A DNA stretch of 17,333 nucleotides from JAIRTY01 sp050257395 (GTDB lineage: Bacteria > Actinomycetota > Actinomycetes > Streptosporangiales > Streptosporangiaceae): the NCBI GenBank assembly GCA_050257395.1, contig JBLMWU010000016.1, positions 1-17,333 of the forward strand. The letters are read 5' to 3'. Under the pieces are notes generated by a model, which searched no databases, was not told the DNA's origin, and worked only from the letters and a program-made list of their open reading frames with translations. Positions 7,501 to 16,100 of the stretch are shown here, piece by piece. The stretch's first letter is position 1; each line of letters starts with the position of its first letter. A program made the translations under genes and the position numbers.

Positions 7501-9766
7501 CGTCATCGATACCGAACGAGAACTCCAGCGCCTGACCCCCGACCGCGCCGCGCGTGACCTGGAGGGAGCCGCGGACCTGCTGCGGGCGATCGGGCCGCTC
7601 ACCGCCGCCGAGGTGGCGGAGCGGTCCGCCGAGCCGGGCGCGGCGCCGGGTTGGCTGGCCGGGCTGGCCGCCCGGCGGCGGGCGATCGAGGTGCGGGTCG
7701 GCGGCGAGGCCCGGTGGGCGGCGATCGAGGACGCGGGCCGGCTGCAGGACGCGCTGGGGGTGCCGCTGCCGCCGGGGATCCCGGTCGCGTTCACCGAGCC
7801 GGTCGGTGACCCGCTCGGTGACCTGGTGGCGAGGTACGCCCGCGGCCACGGCCCGTTCACCGCCGCGGCGGCGGCCGCCCGGTACGGGCTCGGGGTGGCG
7901 GTGGTGAGCGGGGCGCTGCACCGGCTGGCCGCCGAGGGCCGGATCGCCGAGGGCGAGTTCCTGCCGGGCGGGCGCGGGACCGAGTGGTGCGACGCGGGGG
8001 TGCTGCGGCTGATCCGCCGCCGCTGCCTGGCGAAGCTGCGCAAGGAAGCCGAGCCCGCGCCGCCGGAGGCGCTGGCCGCCTTCCTGCCCGCCTGGCAGCA
8101 CGCGGGGCGGCTGCCAGGGCTGGACGGCGGGCAGGACCGGCGCGGCGGTGGCCGCGGCGGCCGGGCCGGGCCCGGGCGGGGTGCGGGCGGCCCGGCGTGG
8201 CGGCCTGCCAGCGCAGACGCGGTCTACGACACGGTGGAGCAGCTGGCCGGGGCGGCGGTGCCCGCGTCCGCGCTGGAGACCCTGGTGCTGCCGGGCAGGC
8301 TGCGCGGCTACGAGCCGGCGACGCTGGACGAGCTGACGGCGGCCGGTGAGGTGGTGTGGGCAGGCGCGGGCGGGCTGCCCGGCGGTGACGGCTGGCTGGT
8401 GCTGGCGCCTGCGCCCGCGGCACCGGAGCTGCTGCCCGCGCCCGGCGAGATCACGATGACGCCGCTGCACGAGGCGGTGCTGACGGTGCTGGACGGCGGG
8501 GGCGCGCTGTTCTTCCGGATGCTGGCCGACCGGGCCACGGCGCTGCTGCCGGAACCGGGCCGGCGCGGGCTGCCGGACGCGGCGGTGGCCGCGGCCATCT
8601 GGGACCTGGTGTGGGCCGGCCTGCTGACCAATGACACCCTCGCCCCGCTGCGCACGGTGCTGGCCAGTGGCCGCCCGATGCTCGACCCCGGGGCCGCTGC
8701 GGGCGCCAGCGGGGCGGCCGGACCCGGCGGCACAGCCGGCCCGGGCGCGGCCGGTTCCGGCGGCGCGGCCGGTTCCGGCGGGCAGTCCGCCTACGGCGTG
8801 CTGCGGATGGCGGGCAGGCCGGGGCGCACCGGCTCACGCCGGCCCTACGGCCGGCCGGTGCTGCCGAGCCGGACCGGCCCGCCCACGGTGACCGGCCGCT
8901 GGTCACTGCTGCCCGGCCGGGAAGAGGACCCGACCCGGCGGCTGCACCAGCTGGCCCGGGCCATGCTGGACCGGTACGGCATCCTCACCCGCGGCGTGGT
9001 GGCCGCCGAGCGGGTGCCGGGCGGGTTCGCCGCGATCTACCCGGTGCTGCGGGCGATGGAGGAGGCCGGTCACTGCCGGCGCGGCTACTTCGTGGAAGGG
9101 CTGGGCGCGGCCCAGTTCGCGCTGCCGGGTGCCGTGGACCGGATGCGGGCCATGGCCGCCGACCTCGCGAGCCCTCCCGCGGGCCCGGCCCAGGTGACCA
9201 CGCAGCCAGGAGGGCCGCCCCCAGGGCCGCAGCGGCTGGCCGGGCCCGCCCCGCCCGAGTGGGACACCGGCCCGGCCGCGGACTGGGCCGCCACCGCCGG
9301 GGCGGCCATCCCGCCCGGCTGGGACGCTGGCAACCCGGCGGGACCTGCGCCCGGCTGGGACGCGGGCGGGCTCCCCGCTCCCCCGCGGGCCCCTGACATC
9401 ACCGTGCTGGCCGCCGCCGACCCGGCGAACCCCTACGGGTCGGCGCTGCCGTGGCCCGAGCGCCCCGGCGAGACCGCGGGCGGGCACCGGCCCGGCCGCA
9501 AGGCGGGTGCCCTGGTGGTGCTCGCCAGCGGGCGGCTGGTCCTGTACGTGGAGCGCGGCGGCCGGACCCTGCTGTCGTGGACCGATGACCCGGGCGTGCT
9601 CGGCCCGGCGACCGCGGCGCTCGCCGAGGGGGTGCGCAGCGGCGCCCTGGGCCGGCTCACGGTAGAACGCGCCGACGGGACCGGCGTCTACGACACGCCG
9701 CTGGCGCAGGCGCTGGAAGCGGCCGGGTTCCGGCCCACCCCGCGCGGCCTGCGCATGCGCGGCTGA
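4556..9766 (+). CDS. lhr: Lhr-type large ATP-dependent helicase
   Basis: A 1736-residue superfamily 2 helicase. Motifs in order: I APTGSGKT (Lys55), Ia SPLKALAVD, TTPESL, II DEVH (173-176), III SAT (231-233), IV IVFANSRRLAERL, V ATSSLELGIDMG, VI QRTGRAGH (472-479). The following winged-helix and beta-barrel regions and the far C-terminus (RLVLYVERGGRTLLSW and a final PRGLRMRG) match full-length bacterial Lhr. Characterised Lhr proteins are 3'-5' ssDNA translocases that unwind DNA or RNA:DNA duplexes and belong to repair regulons; the E. coli C-terminal part has reported uracil-DNA glycosylase activity. It is about 200 residues longer than mycobacterial Lhr, largely from Gly/Ala/Pro-rich inserts. 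ATG 4556 is chosen over ATG 4514 because GGAG and AGGA lie just upstream and alignable sequence begins after it. It lies near recA, as in other actinomycetes. Confidence 0.95.
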   Translation: MSGHPPGDPLGGFSVLTRDWFTGAFSAPTQAQAQAWDSIARGENTLVVAPTGSGKTLAAFLWALDRLAAAPAPADPKLRCRVLYVSPLKALAVDIERNLRAPLAGIRQLAHRRGLPDPDIRVAVRTGDTAADERRRFASKPPDILITTPESLFLILTSKARESLRGVSTVIVDEVHALAGSKRGAHLALSLERLDALRSAAQDGAGQDGAGQDGAARDGGKVPPAQRIGLSATVRPAEEVASFLGGPRPVAIAAPPASKQLDLRIVVPVEDMADLDQPPALPPPDALSPEQFVASLTGPDGHGPAGQGPAGQGKNGQGQNGHGPAAPDGPPPRRSIWPHVEERVLDLITAHHSTIVFANSRRLAERLCGRLNELAAERAEAGEPLTPPGTPARPPAELMAQAGASAGAPPEVARAHHGSVSRQERSQIEEALKAGRLPAVVATSSLELGIDMGAVDLVIQVESPPSVASGLQRTGRAGHNVGDVSRGVIFPKYQGDLVQATVVAERMRGGEIEELRMPRNPLDVLAQQIVAMVAMDDWPVSELERVVRRAAPFASLTTGVLEAVLDMLAGRYPSEEFAELRPRLVWDRTTGTLHGRPGAQRLAVTSGGTIPDRGLFGVFLAGPQRQGRQSHRVGELDEEMVYESRVGDVFVLGATSWRIEEITADQVLVSPAPGQPGKLPFWHGDAPGRPAELGRALGAFCRELTEAGEQEATGKLRSAGLDELAAANLLRYLEGQREATGYLPDDRTLVMERFRDELGDWRLVLHSPFGAQVHAPWALAIAARLRERYQGMDVQALHTDDGIVLRVPDTDEPPAAGIAEFAPEEVEPLVTAEVGGSALFASRFRECAARALLLPRRQPGRRSPLWQQRQRAAQLLAVASKYGSFPIVLETVRECLQDTFDVPALTGLMRDLAARKIRLVEVETPTPSPFSRSLLFRYVGAFMYEGDSPLAERRAQALALDSSLLAELLGQADLRELLDPQVVIDTERELQRLTPDRAARDLEGAADLLRAIGPLTAAEVAERSAEPGAAPGWLAGLAARRRAIEVRVGGEARWAAIEDAGRLQDALGVPLPPGIPVAFTEPVGDPLGDLVARYARGHGPFTAAAAAARYGLGVAVVSGALHRLAAEGRIAEGEFLPGGRGTEWCDAGVLRLIRRRCLAKLRKEAEPAPPEALAAFLPAWQHAGRLPGLDGGQDRRGGGRGGRAGPGRGAGGPAWRPASADAVYDTVEQLAGAAVPASALETLVLPGRLRGYEPATLDELTAAGEVVWAGAGGLPGGDGWLVLAPAPAAPELLPAPGEITMTPLHEAVLTVLDGGGALFFRMLADRATALLPEPGRRGLPDAAVAAAIWDLVWAGLLTNDTLAPLRTVLASGRPMLDPGAAAGASGAAGPGGTAGPGAAGSGGAAGSGGQSAYGVLRMAGRPGRTGSRRPYGRPVLPSRTGPPTVTGRWSLLPGREEDPTRRLHQLARAMLDRYGILTRGVVAAERVPGGFAAIYPVLRAMEEAGHCRRGYFVEGLGAAQFALPGAVDRMRAMAADLASPPAGPAQVTTQPGGPPPGPQRLAGPAPPEWDTGPAADWAATAGAAIPPGWDAGNPAGPAPGWDAGGLPAPPRAPDITVLAAADPANPYGSALPWPERPGETAGGHRPGRKAGALVVLASGRLVLYVERGGRTLLSWTDDPGVLGPATAALAEGVRSGALGRLTVERADGTGVYDTPLAQALEAAGFRPTPRGLRMRG
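5159..5203 (+). repeat. 15 bp x3 in-frame repeat inside lhr (QDGAG)
   Basis: Three 15 bp units, CAGGACGGGGCCGGC, at 5159-5173, 5174-5188 and 5189-5203, the last with one base change. They encode QDGAG QDGAG QDGAA in a surface insert between helicase motifs II and III. The first two units are identical at the DNA level, so the copy number may vary between strains. Confidence 0.9.
5446..5520 (+). repeat. 15 bp x5 in-frame repeat inside lhr (GPAGQ/GKNGQ)
   Basis: Five 15 bp units end in GGGCA: 5446-5460, 5461-5475, 5476-5490, 5491-5505 and 5506-5520. They encode a GPDGH, GPAGQ, GPAGQ, GKNGQ, GQNGH tract in the linker between the first and second RecA-like lobes. They share the 15 bp period of the tract at 5159 but not its sequence. 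Confidence 0.85.
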
Positions 9767-9802
9767 GGCGCCGTCCGCCCGTTTCCGTACCTCAGCGGCG
9801 GG

Positions 9803-12800
9803 TCAGACGCCCAGCTGGGGCAGCTCGGGGATGACGCTGAGGCCTTCTGCGGCGAGCGCCGCCGCCTCGGCCGGGGCCAGCGGCATGGCCAGCAGATATC
9901 CCTGCCCGTACAGGCAGCCCAGCGAGATCAGCAGGTCCCGCTCCGTCTCTTTCTCGATTCCCTCGGCGGTCACATCCATCTGCAGGGTGCGGGCGATCCG
10001 GATGATGCCTTCCACCAGTGCCTGCCGCTGCTCCGAACCGGCGAGCCCTTCCACGAAGGACTTGTCGATCTTCAGCACATCGATCGGCAGTTCCTGCAGG
10101 TAGCTGAGGGAGGAGTAGCCGGTGCCGAAATCATCGATCGCCAGCCTGACACCGGCGTCCTTCAGCTGCGTGAGGTCGGCGTGGGTCCGGACGTCCGGGT
10201 TCAGCAGGATGCTCTCGGTGAGCTCGAGCATCAGTGACGACGGTGCCAGGCCCGACGACCTGAGGATCTGCCGCACCCCGTCGACGAAGCCGGGCTCACG
10301 GAACTGCCGGGCCGAGACGTTGACGCTCACATACAGCGGCGTCCGGCGGCCTCCCCGGCCCCGCCACCGCGTCAGGTCCGCTGCCGCCCGCTGCAGCACC
10401 CAGGAGCCGAGCGGCACGATGTGGCCGGTTTCCTCGGCCAGCGCGATGAACTGCTCGGGGTTCATCATGCCCCACCGCGGATGCCGCCAGCGCACGAGCG
10501 CCTCGAAGCCCCGCACCTCGCCGCTGGCCAGGTTCACGATGGGCTGGTAGGCGAGCGTGAACGCGGAGTTGGTGACGGCCTCGTCGAGTGCCGTCTGCAG
10601 TTCCCGCCGTCTGGCCAGCCCGGCGCTCAGCACCGGCTGGTAGCGGCACCAGCGCCGTTTCCCCGCCGCCTTCGCGGCATACAGGGCCAGGTCCGCGTGG
10701 CTGAGCAGGTCATCCACGTCGGTGCTGTCTTCGGTGCTGGCGACGCCGACGGTGGCGGTGGTGACCGCCGAGCCGCTGGCGGTGGTGAACGGCTCGCTCA
10801 GCGTGCTCACGACCCGCCCGGCGAACGCGTCCAGCGCGGCGGAGTCCGGCAGGTTGTCGATGAGCAGCGCGAACTCGTCCCCGCCGAGCCGCGCGGTGGT
10901 GTCGGAGCCCCGCATCGCCGCCGAGAGCCGCCGGCCGGCGGCGACGAGGAGTTCGTCGCCGACGCTGTGGCCCATGGTGTCGTTCACGACCTTGAAGTCA
11001 TCCAGATCCACGAACAGCACGCCCACCATCGCGCCGTCACGCCGGGCCCGCGCGAGCTCGCGCGCCGCGCGCTCCCGGAACAGCAGCCGGTTCGGCAGCC
11101 CGGTCAGGGCGTCGTGGAAGGCCCGGTGCTTGAGGGTGCTTTCCAGCTGGCGCTGCTCGGTCACGTCGCGCAAGGTCAGGACCAGGCCCCGGACGGTGCT
11201 GTCGGCGCGCAGGTCGCTGCACCGCACCTCGACCTGAACGACCTCGTTGTCCTGGCGGCTGATCCGCCATTCGTCGTGCGACCTCTCGCCCACCTGGCCG
11301 CGCATGCACGCCAGCGCCTGCCTGACCTGATCCCGGCAGTCCCGCCGGACAAGGTCCCACAGGCACACGCCGGTGATGCTGACGTCGCCGAAGATGTTCC
11401 TGGCAGAGGGAGTCGCATACCGGACCTCCCCGTCGCCGCCGATGATCAGGATGGCGTCCGAGGTGTCCTGGACCAGGGTGCGGAAGTACGCCTCACTGCC
11501 CTGGCGGACCACCTCCCGGCTCAGCATGATCCGCTCGACGGCCAGGGCCGCCTGCTGGGCGAGGCTTTCGAGGGTGGCAGACAGGTCACCGAGGCCGTGC
11601 TGGCCGCCGAACACCGCCAGCACGCCGATGAAGGGGTCGCCGGCTGGCCGGTCCCTGAGTGTGAGCGGGCACAGCAGAATGCCGTCAACGCCGGGGAGCT
11701 GCGCCCTGGCGGACGGGTCCAGCCCGGCAGCGGACAGCAGGACAGGCCCCGATCCCTGCAGCCGCGACAGCCAGGCCCGGGCCAGTTCTCCCCGCTGCCG
11801 TGCGAGCGTTGCATCGTCGTCATCGGAGTCCACCGCGCGGAGCGTGCCGTTGTCCCGCACCGCGAGCAGCACCCCGTGCTGCGGGTGCGAGCCGCTCAGC
11901 GCGGCGGCGGCTGTTCTGACGGCCCCCGCCACCTCTTCGACGGTCCCAGCCGATGCGAGGGACACCCCGGCCAGCCGCAGCGCGTGCTCCCGGTCGCGCA
12001 CCCGCCGGTGCGAGGCCGCCACCCCCCACAGGCGCGCCAGCACCAGCAGATAGAGGATGGCCGAGAACACGGCGATCACACTGGCGATCCGGAGCCGGAA
12101 CTCGAGCGACTGGACGAACAGCACGGCTGGCGCGATGAGCGCGGCGAGCAGCAGCAAGGTCAGCCGGAGCCGGGACACCCTGTCCTGCTGCCGGATGCCC
12201 GGGCGGGTCAGCTCCGCCATGCTCGGATGCAGCGCCGCGGCTCCCCAGGCCCCGTAGAAGACAGCCCAGCCGAGGTCGACGGCCGTGCCGGCCCGGAATG
12301 AGCCGTAGAGCTGCAGCACGCCGAACGACACGTCGGAGGCCAGCATCCCGATCGTGCCGGCCGTCAGCAGCTGCACCGATCTGATGCCCATCGAGCCCGG
12401 TGTGAGCAGCCGGGCGAGCATCGCCAGGACGAGGATGTCGCCCAGCGGATAGGCGATCGCGACGCTCTTCTGCATCCACGACAGCGCCGGATTGTGGACA
12501 TACGGGAGGATGAGGTAGGTCCACGACAGCAGGGCCAGGCCGATTGTCAGCGTCAGCGCGTCGATCAGGCTCTGCCGGTCACCCGCGGTGCGCCAGCGGA
12601 TGAAGATCAGCAGCCCCGCCGCATACAGCGGAAAGGTCAGCAGATACAGCACATCCGCAAACGAGGGGAACGGGACCGTGGTCGCGATGACCTGGGTGAT
12701 GATGAGGAAGCTCACCTGGCCGGCGAGGAAACTCAGGTTCGCGCCCGCCAGCAGCAGCCAGGGCAGCTTGCGCGCAGCGCTGTTGATGACGCTGCCCGCC

Positions 12801-12949
12801 ACGATGGCGGCCACCCCGCTCAGCCCCAGCACGCCCCAGGTGACGGGGCGCAGACCCGGAAATGCGAAGTATGCGGAAGTCAGCAGGATTATCCAGATGG
12901 CATAACCGGGTAGCACATACCGCCGCAGGCTAACCGGAATCCCCGCCAC
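9803..12949 (-). CDS. Membrane GAF-PAS-GGDEF-EAL cyclic di-GMP enzyme
   Basis: A 1048-residue protein (GTG 12949; an in-frame TTG at 12967 is possible but has a ribosome site only one base away). Residues 1 to about 325 hold roughly nine or ten hydrophobic helices. A GAF-like region follows (about 330-475), then a PAS domain (about 483-600, ending LVLTLRDVTEQRQLE). The GGDEF domain has an intact motif at 689-693 and an inhibitory I-site RGSD (680-683) at the normal five-residue distance. The EAL domain starts with EALVRW (816) and keeps the metal-binding and catalytic series: NVSARQF, LELTES, DDFGTGYSSL, KIDKSFV, AEGIE and YGQGYL. Both diguanylate cyclase and c-di-GMP phosphodiesterase activity therefore look possible. 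The layout is like Streptomyces Rmd/Cdg proteins. It is convergent with lhr (36 bp gap) and divergent from the NRPS gene. Confidence 0.95.
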   Translation of the reverse strand: MAGIPVSLRRYVLPGYAIWIILLTSAYFAFPGLRPVTWGVLGLSGVAAIVAGSVINSAARKLPWLLLAGANLSFLAGQVSFLIITQVIATTVPFPSFADVLYLLTFPLYAAGLLIFIRWRTAGDRQSLIDALTLTIGLALLSWTYLILPYVHNPALSWMQKSVAIAYPLGDILVLAMLARLLTPGSMGIRSVQLLTAGTIGMLASDVSFGVLQLYGSFRAGTAVDLGWAVFYGAWGAAALHPSMAELTRPGIRQQDRVSRLRLTLLLLAALIAPAVLFVQSLEFRLRIASVIAVFSAILYLLVLARLWGVAASHRRVRDREHALRLAGVSLASAGTVEEVAGAVRTAAAALSGSHPQHGVLLAVRDNGTLRAVDSDDDDATLARQRGELARAWLSRLQGSGPVLLSAAGLDPSARAQLPGVDGILLCPLTLRDRPAGDPFIGVLAVFGGQHGLGDLSATLESLAQQAALAVERIMLSREVVRQGSEAYFRTLVQDTSDAILIIGGDGEVRYATPSARNIFGDVSITGVCLWDLVRRDCRDQVRQALACMRGQVGERSHDEWRISRQDNEVVQVEVRCSDLRADSTVRGLVLTLRDVTEQRQLESTLKHRAFHDALTGLPNRLLFRERAARELARARRDGAMVGVLFVDLDDFKVVNDTMGHSVGDELLVAAGRRLSAAMRGSDTTARLGGDEFALLIDNLPDSAALDAFAGRVVSTLSEPFTTASGSAVTTATVGVASTEDSTDVDDLLSHADLALYAAKAAGKRRWCRYQPVLSAGLARRRELQTALDEAVTNSAFTLAYQPIVNLASGEVRGFEALVRWRHPRWGMMNPEQFIALAEETGHIVPLGSWVLQRAAADLTRWRGRGGRRTPLYVSVNVSARQFREPGFVDGVRQILRSSGLAPSSLMLELTESILLNPDVRTHADLTQLKDAGVRLAIDDFGTGYSSLSYLQELPIDVLKIDKSFVEGLAGSEQRQALVEGIIRIARTLQMDVTAEGIEKETERDLLISLGCLYGQGYLLAMPLAPAEAAALAAEGLSVIPELPQLGV

Positions 12950-13118
12950 AATGCCGCTTCTTCCCAAACCTTCCGCAGGCTCTCACTCGCGCGCATGCCA
13001 GCAATCTGTGCGCTATGCCGCAAGGGTACCCGCAGGGAATTCCAGCGCCTGGCTCCACCCTGTGTGTCACGTTATAGAAATTTTCTGTAATTAATCTCCG
13101 GTAAGAACCGGAATAGCG
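12950..13118. promoter_or_regulatory. Divergent promoter region between c-di-GMP enzyme and NRPS
   Basis: Two genes diverge from this 169 bp. Positions 13071-13097 form an AT-rich island (GTTATAGAAATTTTCTG, then TAATTAATCT) in very GC-rich DNA. TATAAC on the minus strand (13076-13071) is a candidate -10 for the c-di-GMP gene, and TAATCT (13092-13097) for the NRPS gene; no clear -35 matches either. The region surely holds promoters, but the exact elements are guesses. Confidence 0.55.
13097..13112. repeat. Perfect 6 bp inverted repeat just before the NRPS start
   Basis: TCCGGT (13097-13102) and ACCGGA (13107-13112) are perfect inverted copies around AAGA. The right arm contains the only purine-rich GGAA upstream of ATG 13119, so it could be an operator or a small hairpin that hides the ribosome site. 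Confidence 0.6.
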
Positions 13119-16100
13119 ATGATTCCGGCCAGGCCGGCTCCTGCCCATCGGATAGATTGCTTATCAGTGGCGAAGCGCAGCAGCCGGAGAACGGCCCGGC
13201 ACCGGGAACTCCGCACCGACAGGCGGCCAGCGCGGTCAGGCCACGGTGACGGCTGGCTCATCGCTGTCAACGATGAGGAGCAGCACGCGCTGTGGCCAGC
13301 GGCGCTCACCCTGCCCCCCGGCTGGCGGCGATCGTCCGCCGTGACGAGCAGGCAGGCCTGCCTGGCAGGCGTCGCCGCCGCCTGGCGGGACATCGCCCCG
13401 GCCAGCGTCCGCCGCCCGGCCGGGCCGGGGGAATCCGGCCGCCGCGCCCACGGCCCCGGCGGCCGCCGGGCGGGCACGCGGAGCCGGGATCCGCGCTGCG
13501 TCCATCAGCTGTTCCAGCAGCAGGCGGCCCGCCGGCCGCACGCGCCCGCGGTGGCCTGCGGTCCGGCCACGCTGACCTACGGCCAGCTGGCGCGGTCAGC
13601 GAACCAGCTGGCGCACCATCTGCGGGGACTGGGCGTGGGCCCGGAAGTGCTGGTCGGGGTCTGCCTCGAGCGCGGCATCGAGGCCATCCGGTGCCTGCTG
13701 GCGATCCTGCAGGCGGGCGGTGCCTACCTGCCGCTGGATCCGGCGCTGCCGGCCGCCCGGCTCACCCGGATGTGTGAGCAGGCCGGGCCCGCCGTCATCC
13801 TGGCCGGCGGGCCCCAGGCCGGCGCGCTCGCGGGCACCGGCGCGACGCTGGTGCCGGCCGGGGAGCTGGCCGCGGCGGCAGCGGCCCAGCCCGGCACGGC
13901 ACCCCCCGTCAGCGTGCACCCGGGCAACCTCGCGTACGTCATCCACACCTCGGGATCGACCGGCGCCCCCAAGGCGGTAGCCGTCAGCCACGGCTCGCTG
14001 GCCCGGCTCAGCCGGGAGGCATCCCGGGAATACCGGATCTCCCCCCGCGACCGGGTCGCGCAGCTCGCATCGCCCGGGGTGGACACGTCGCTGGAGCAGA
14101 TCTTCGTGACCCTGCTCAGCGGGGGCACCCTGCTGCTGCCGCCGGCCGGCGTGGTCGCGCCGGCCGACCTGCTCCGGTACGTGCCGGAGCAGCGGGTCAC
14201 CGTCCTGGACCTGACGCCTGCGTACTGGCACCAGCTGCTCGCAGCCGCCGGCCCGGGCGATGAGCGGCTGAGCAGCATCCGGCTCATGATCACCGGCGGT
14301 GAGATGGCGGACTGGGCCGACTGCCGGGCAGCCATGGCGGCAGCCGGCGGCGCCAGGCTGGTCAACGCGTATGGGCTCACCGAAACGACGATCACCTCGA
14401 CCGTGTTCGACGCCCGCACCGCAGCGGCCGGCCCGGACCCGGACGGCCCAGACCCGGAAGGCCCGGGCCCGGGCCCGGACGGCCCAGTGCCCGCCGGCGC
14501 GGCGCTGCCGCACACGCAGGTCCTCATCCTCGGTGAGGACCTGGCGGAGCTCCCGGCCGGCGAGGTCGGCGAGATCTACATCGGCGGCGCAGGCGTGGCG
14601 CGAGGCTATCGCGGCCAGCCGGCGCTAACCGCCGAGCGGTTCCTGCCGAACCCGCACAGCAGCGCCGCGGGCAGCAGGATGTACCGCACGGGAGATCTGG
14701 GCCGCTGGCTCGAAGGCCAGAACCTGCAGGTCACGGGGCGAGCGGACCGGCAGGTCAAGATCCGCGGCTTCCGGGTCGAGCCCGCGGAGGTCGAGCGCGC
14801 TCTCACCGAACACCCGGACATCGCCGCGGCGGCCGTCATCGCGCACGAGCCCGGCCCTGGCAACACCCGGCTCACCGCGTACTACCGGCGCCAGCACGGC
14901 GGCCGGCCCGGCCGGGCGGGGAACGGCGGGCAGGCGGAGCCGCTCCCGGCGGCAAGCCTGCGGGCGTTCCTGGCGGCCCGGCTGCCCGGCTTCATGGTTC
15001 CGGCCGAGTTCGTCCCCTTGCAGCAGCTCCCCCAGCTCCAGCTCCCGGTGACCCCCCGCGGTGAGGCCGGCCAGCAGCAGCCCGCGGACGCCGCCGGCCA
15101 GGCCAGCCACGGCCCCGCCCCCGGCCCGGGCAGCGCGGTGCAGGCAGGCGTGTCGCTGCTGTGGTCAGAGATCCTCAAGACGCAGCGGCGGATAGGACCG
15201 GACGACGATTTCTTCTCGCTGGGCGGCAACTCGCTGCTGGCCGCGGAGATGCTCGCCCGCGCCCGGGTGATGTTCGGGATCGGGGCGGACTGCGTGCAGC
15301 CGCTCACCCGCTGCCTGCTGCGAGACCCGACGCTGCGCAGCTTCTCCGAGGCCACCCAGGCTGCCCGCGCGGGCACGCTCAACACCGGCGGCGCGGCCGC
15401 GCGCATCGACTTCGCGCGCGAGAGCGAGCTGGACGTCCCCGTGAACCTGGACGCGGCCGACCCGCCCGACTGGCAGCGGCCCCGCCAGATCCTGCTGACC
15501 GGCGCGGCCGGTTTCTTCGGCGTGCACCTGCTGCGCGAGCTGCTGGCCTCGACCACCGCGACGGTCCACTGCCTGGTGCGGGCGCGCGACGCGGCGCACG
15601 CACGGCAGCGCATCGCCGACGCCGCGCAGCGCTACGAGCTCGGCGGGCTCGCCATGGACCGGGTCGCCCCGGTGGCCGGCGATCTCACCGAGCCGGGCCT
15701 CGGCCTGCCCGCCCGCCGGTTCCGCGAGCTGGCGCGGACCCTGGACGTCATCTATCACGCGGGTGCGATGGTGAACTTCATCTACCCGTACACGGAATTG
15801 CGCGCCGCCAACGTGGGCGGCACCCGGGAGCTGATCCGGCTCGCCGCCCAGCACCGGGGCATACCGGTCCACTACGTCTCCACGATGGCGGTGCTCGCCG
15901 GTTTCGGCGTCATGGGGGTGCGCGACGTGACCGAGGACACGCCGCTCGCCTTCGCCGAGCAACTCGGCATCGGCTACGTCGAGACCAAGTTCGTCGCGGA
16001 AGAACTTCTCCGGCGCGCCAGCCGGGCCGGCCTGCCGGTCACCATCTACCGCCCGCTGGACATCGTCGGTGACCACCGGACCGGTGCCTGGAATACCGCC

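Noticed and set aside
5810..8470. 886-codon open frame on the minus strand
   Set aside because: It lies wholly opposite lhr, is rich in Arg/Gln/His/Gly with no domain, and is the usual mirror of a high-GC gene.
9767..9802. Terminator hairpin between lhr and the c-di-GMP gene
   Set aside because: Only short GC matches with a long loop can be paired in this 36 bp gap; not enough to call.
10421..12301. 626-codon open frame on the plus strand
   Set aside because: It is opposite the GGDEF-EAL gene, whose catalytic motifs are clear; the plus frame has no recognisable motif and a biased shadow composition.
15042..15074. Frameshift as the cause of the missing A10 lysine
   Set aside because: The reading frame continues into intact carrier and reductase domains and the flanking residues LPVTPRG still align, so substitution fits better than a shift.
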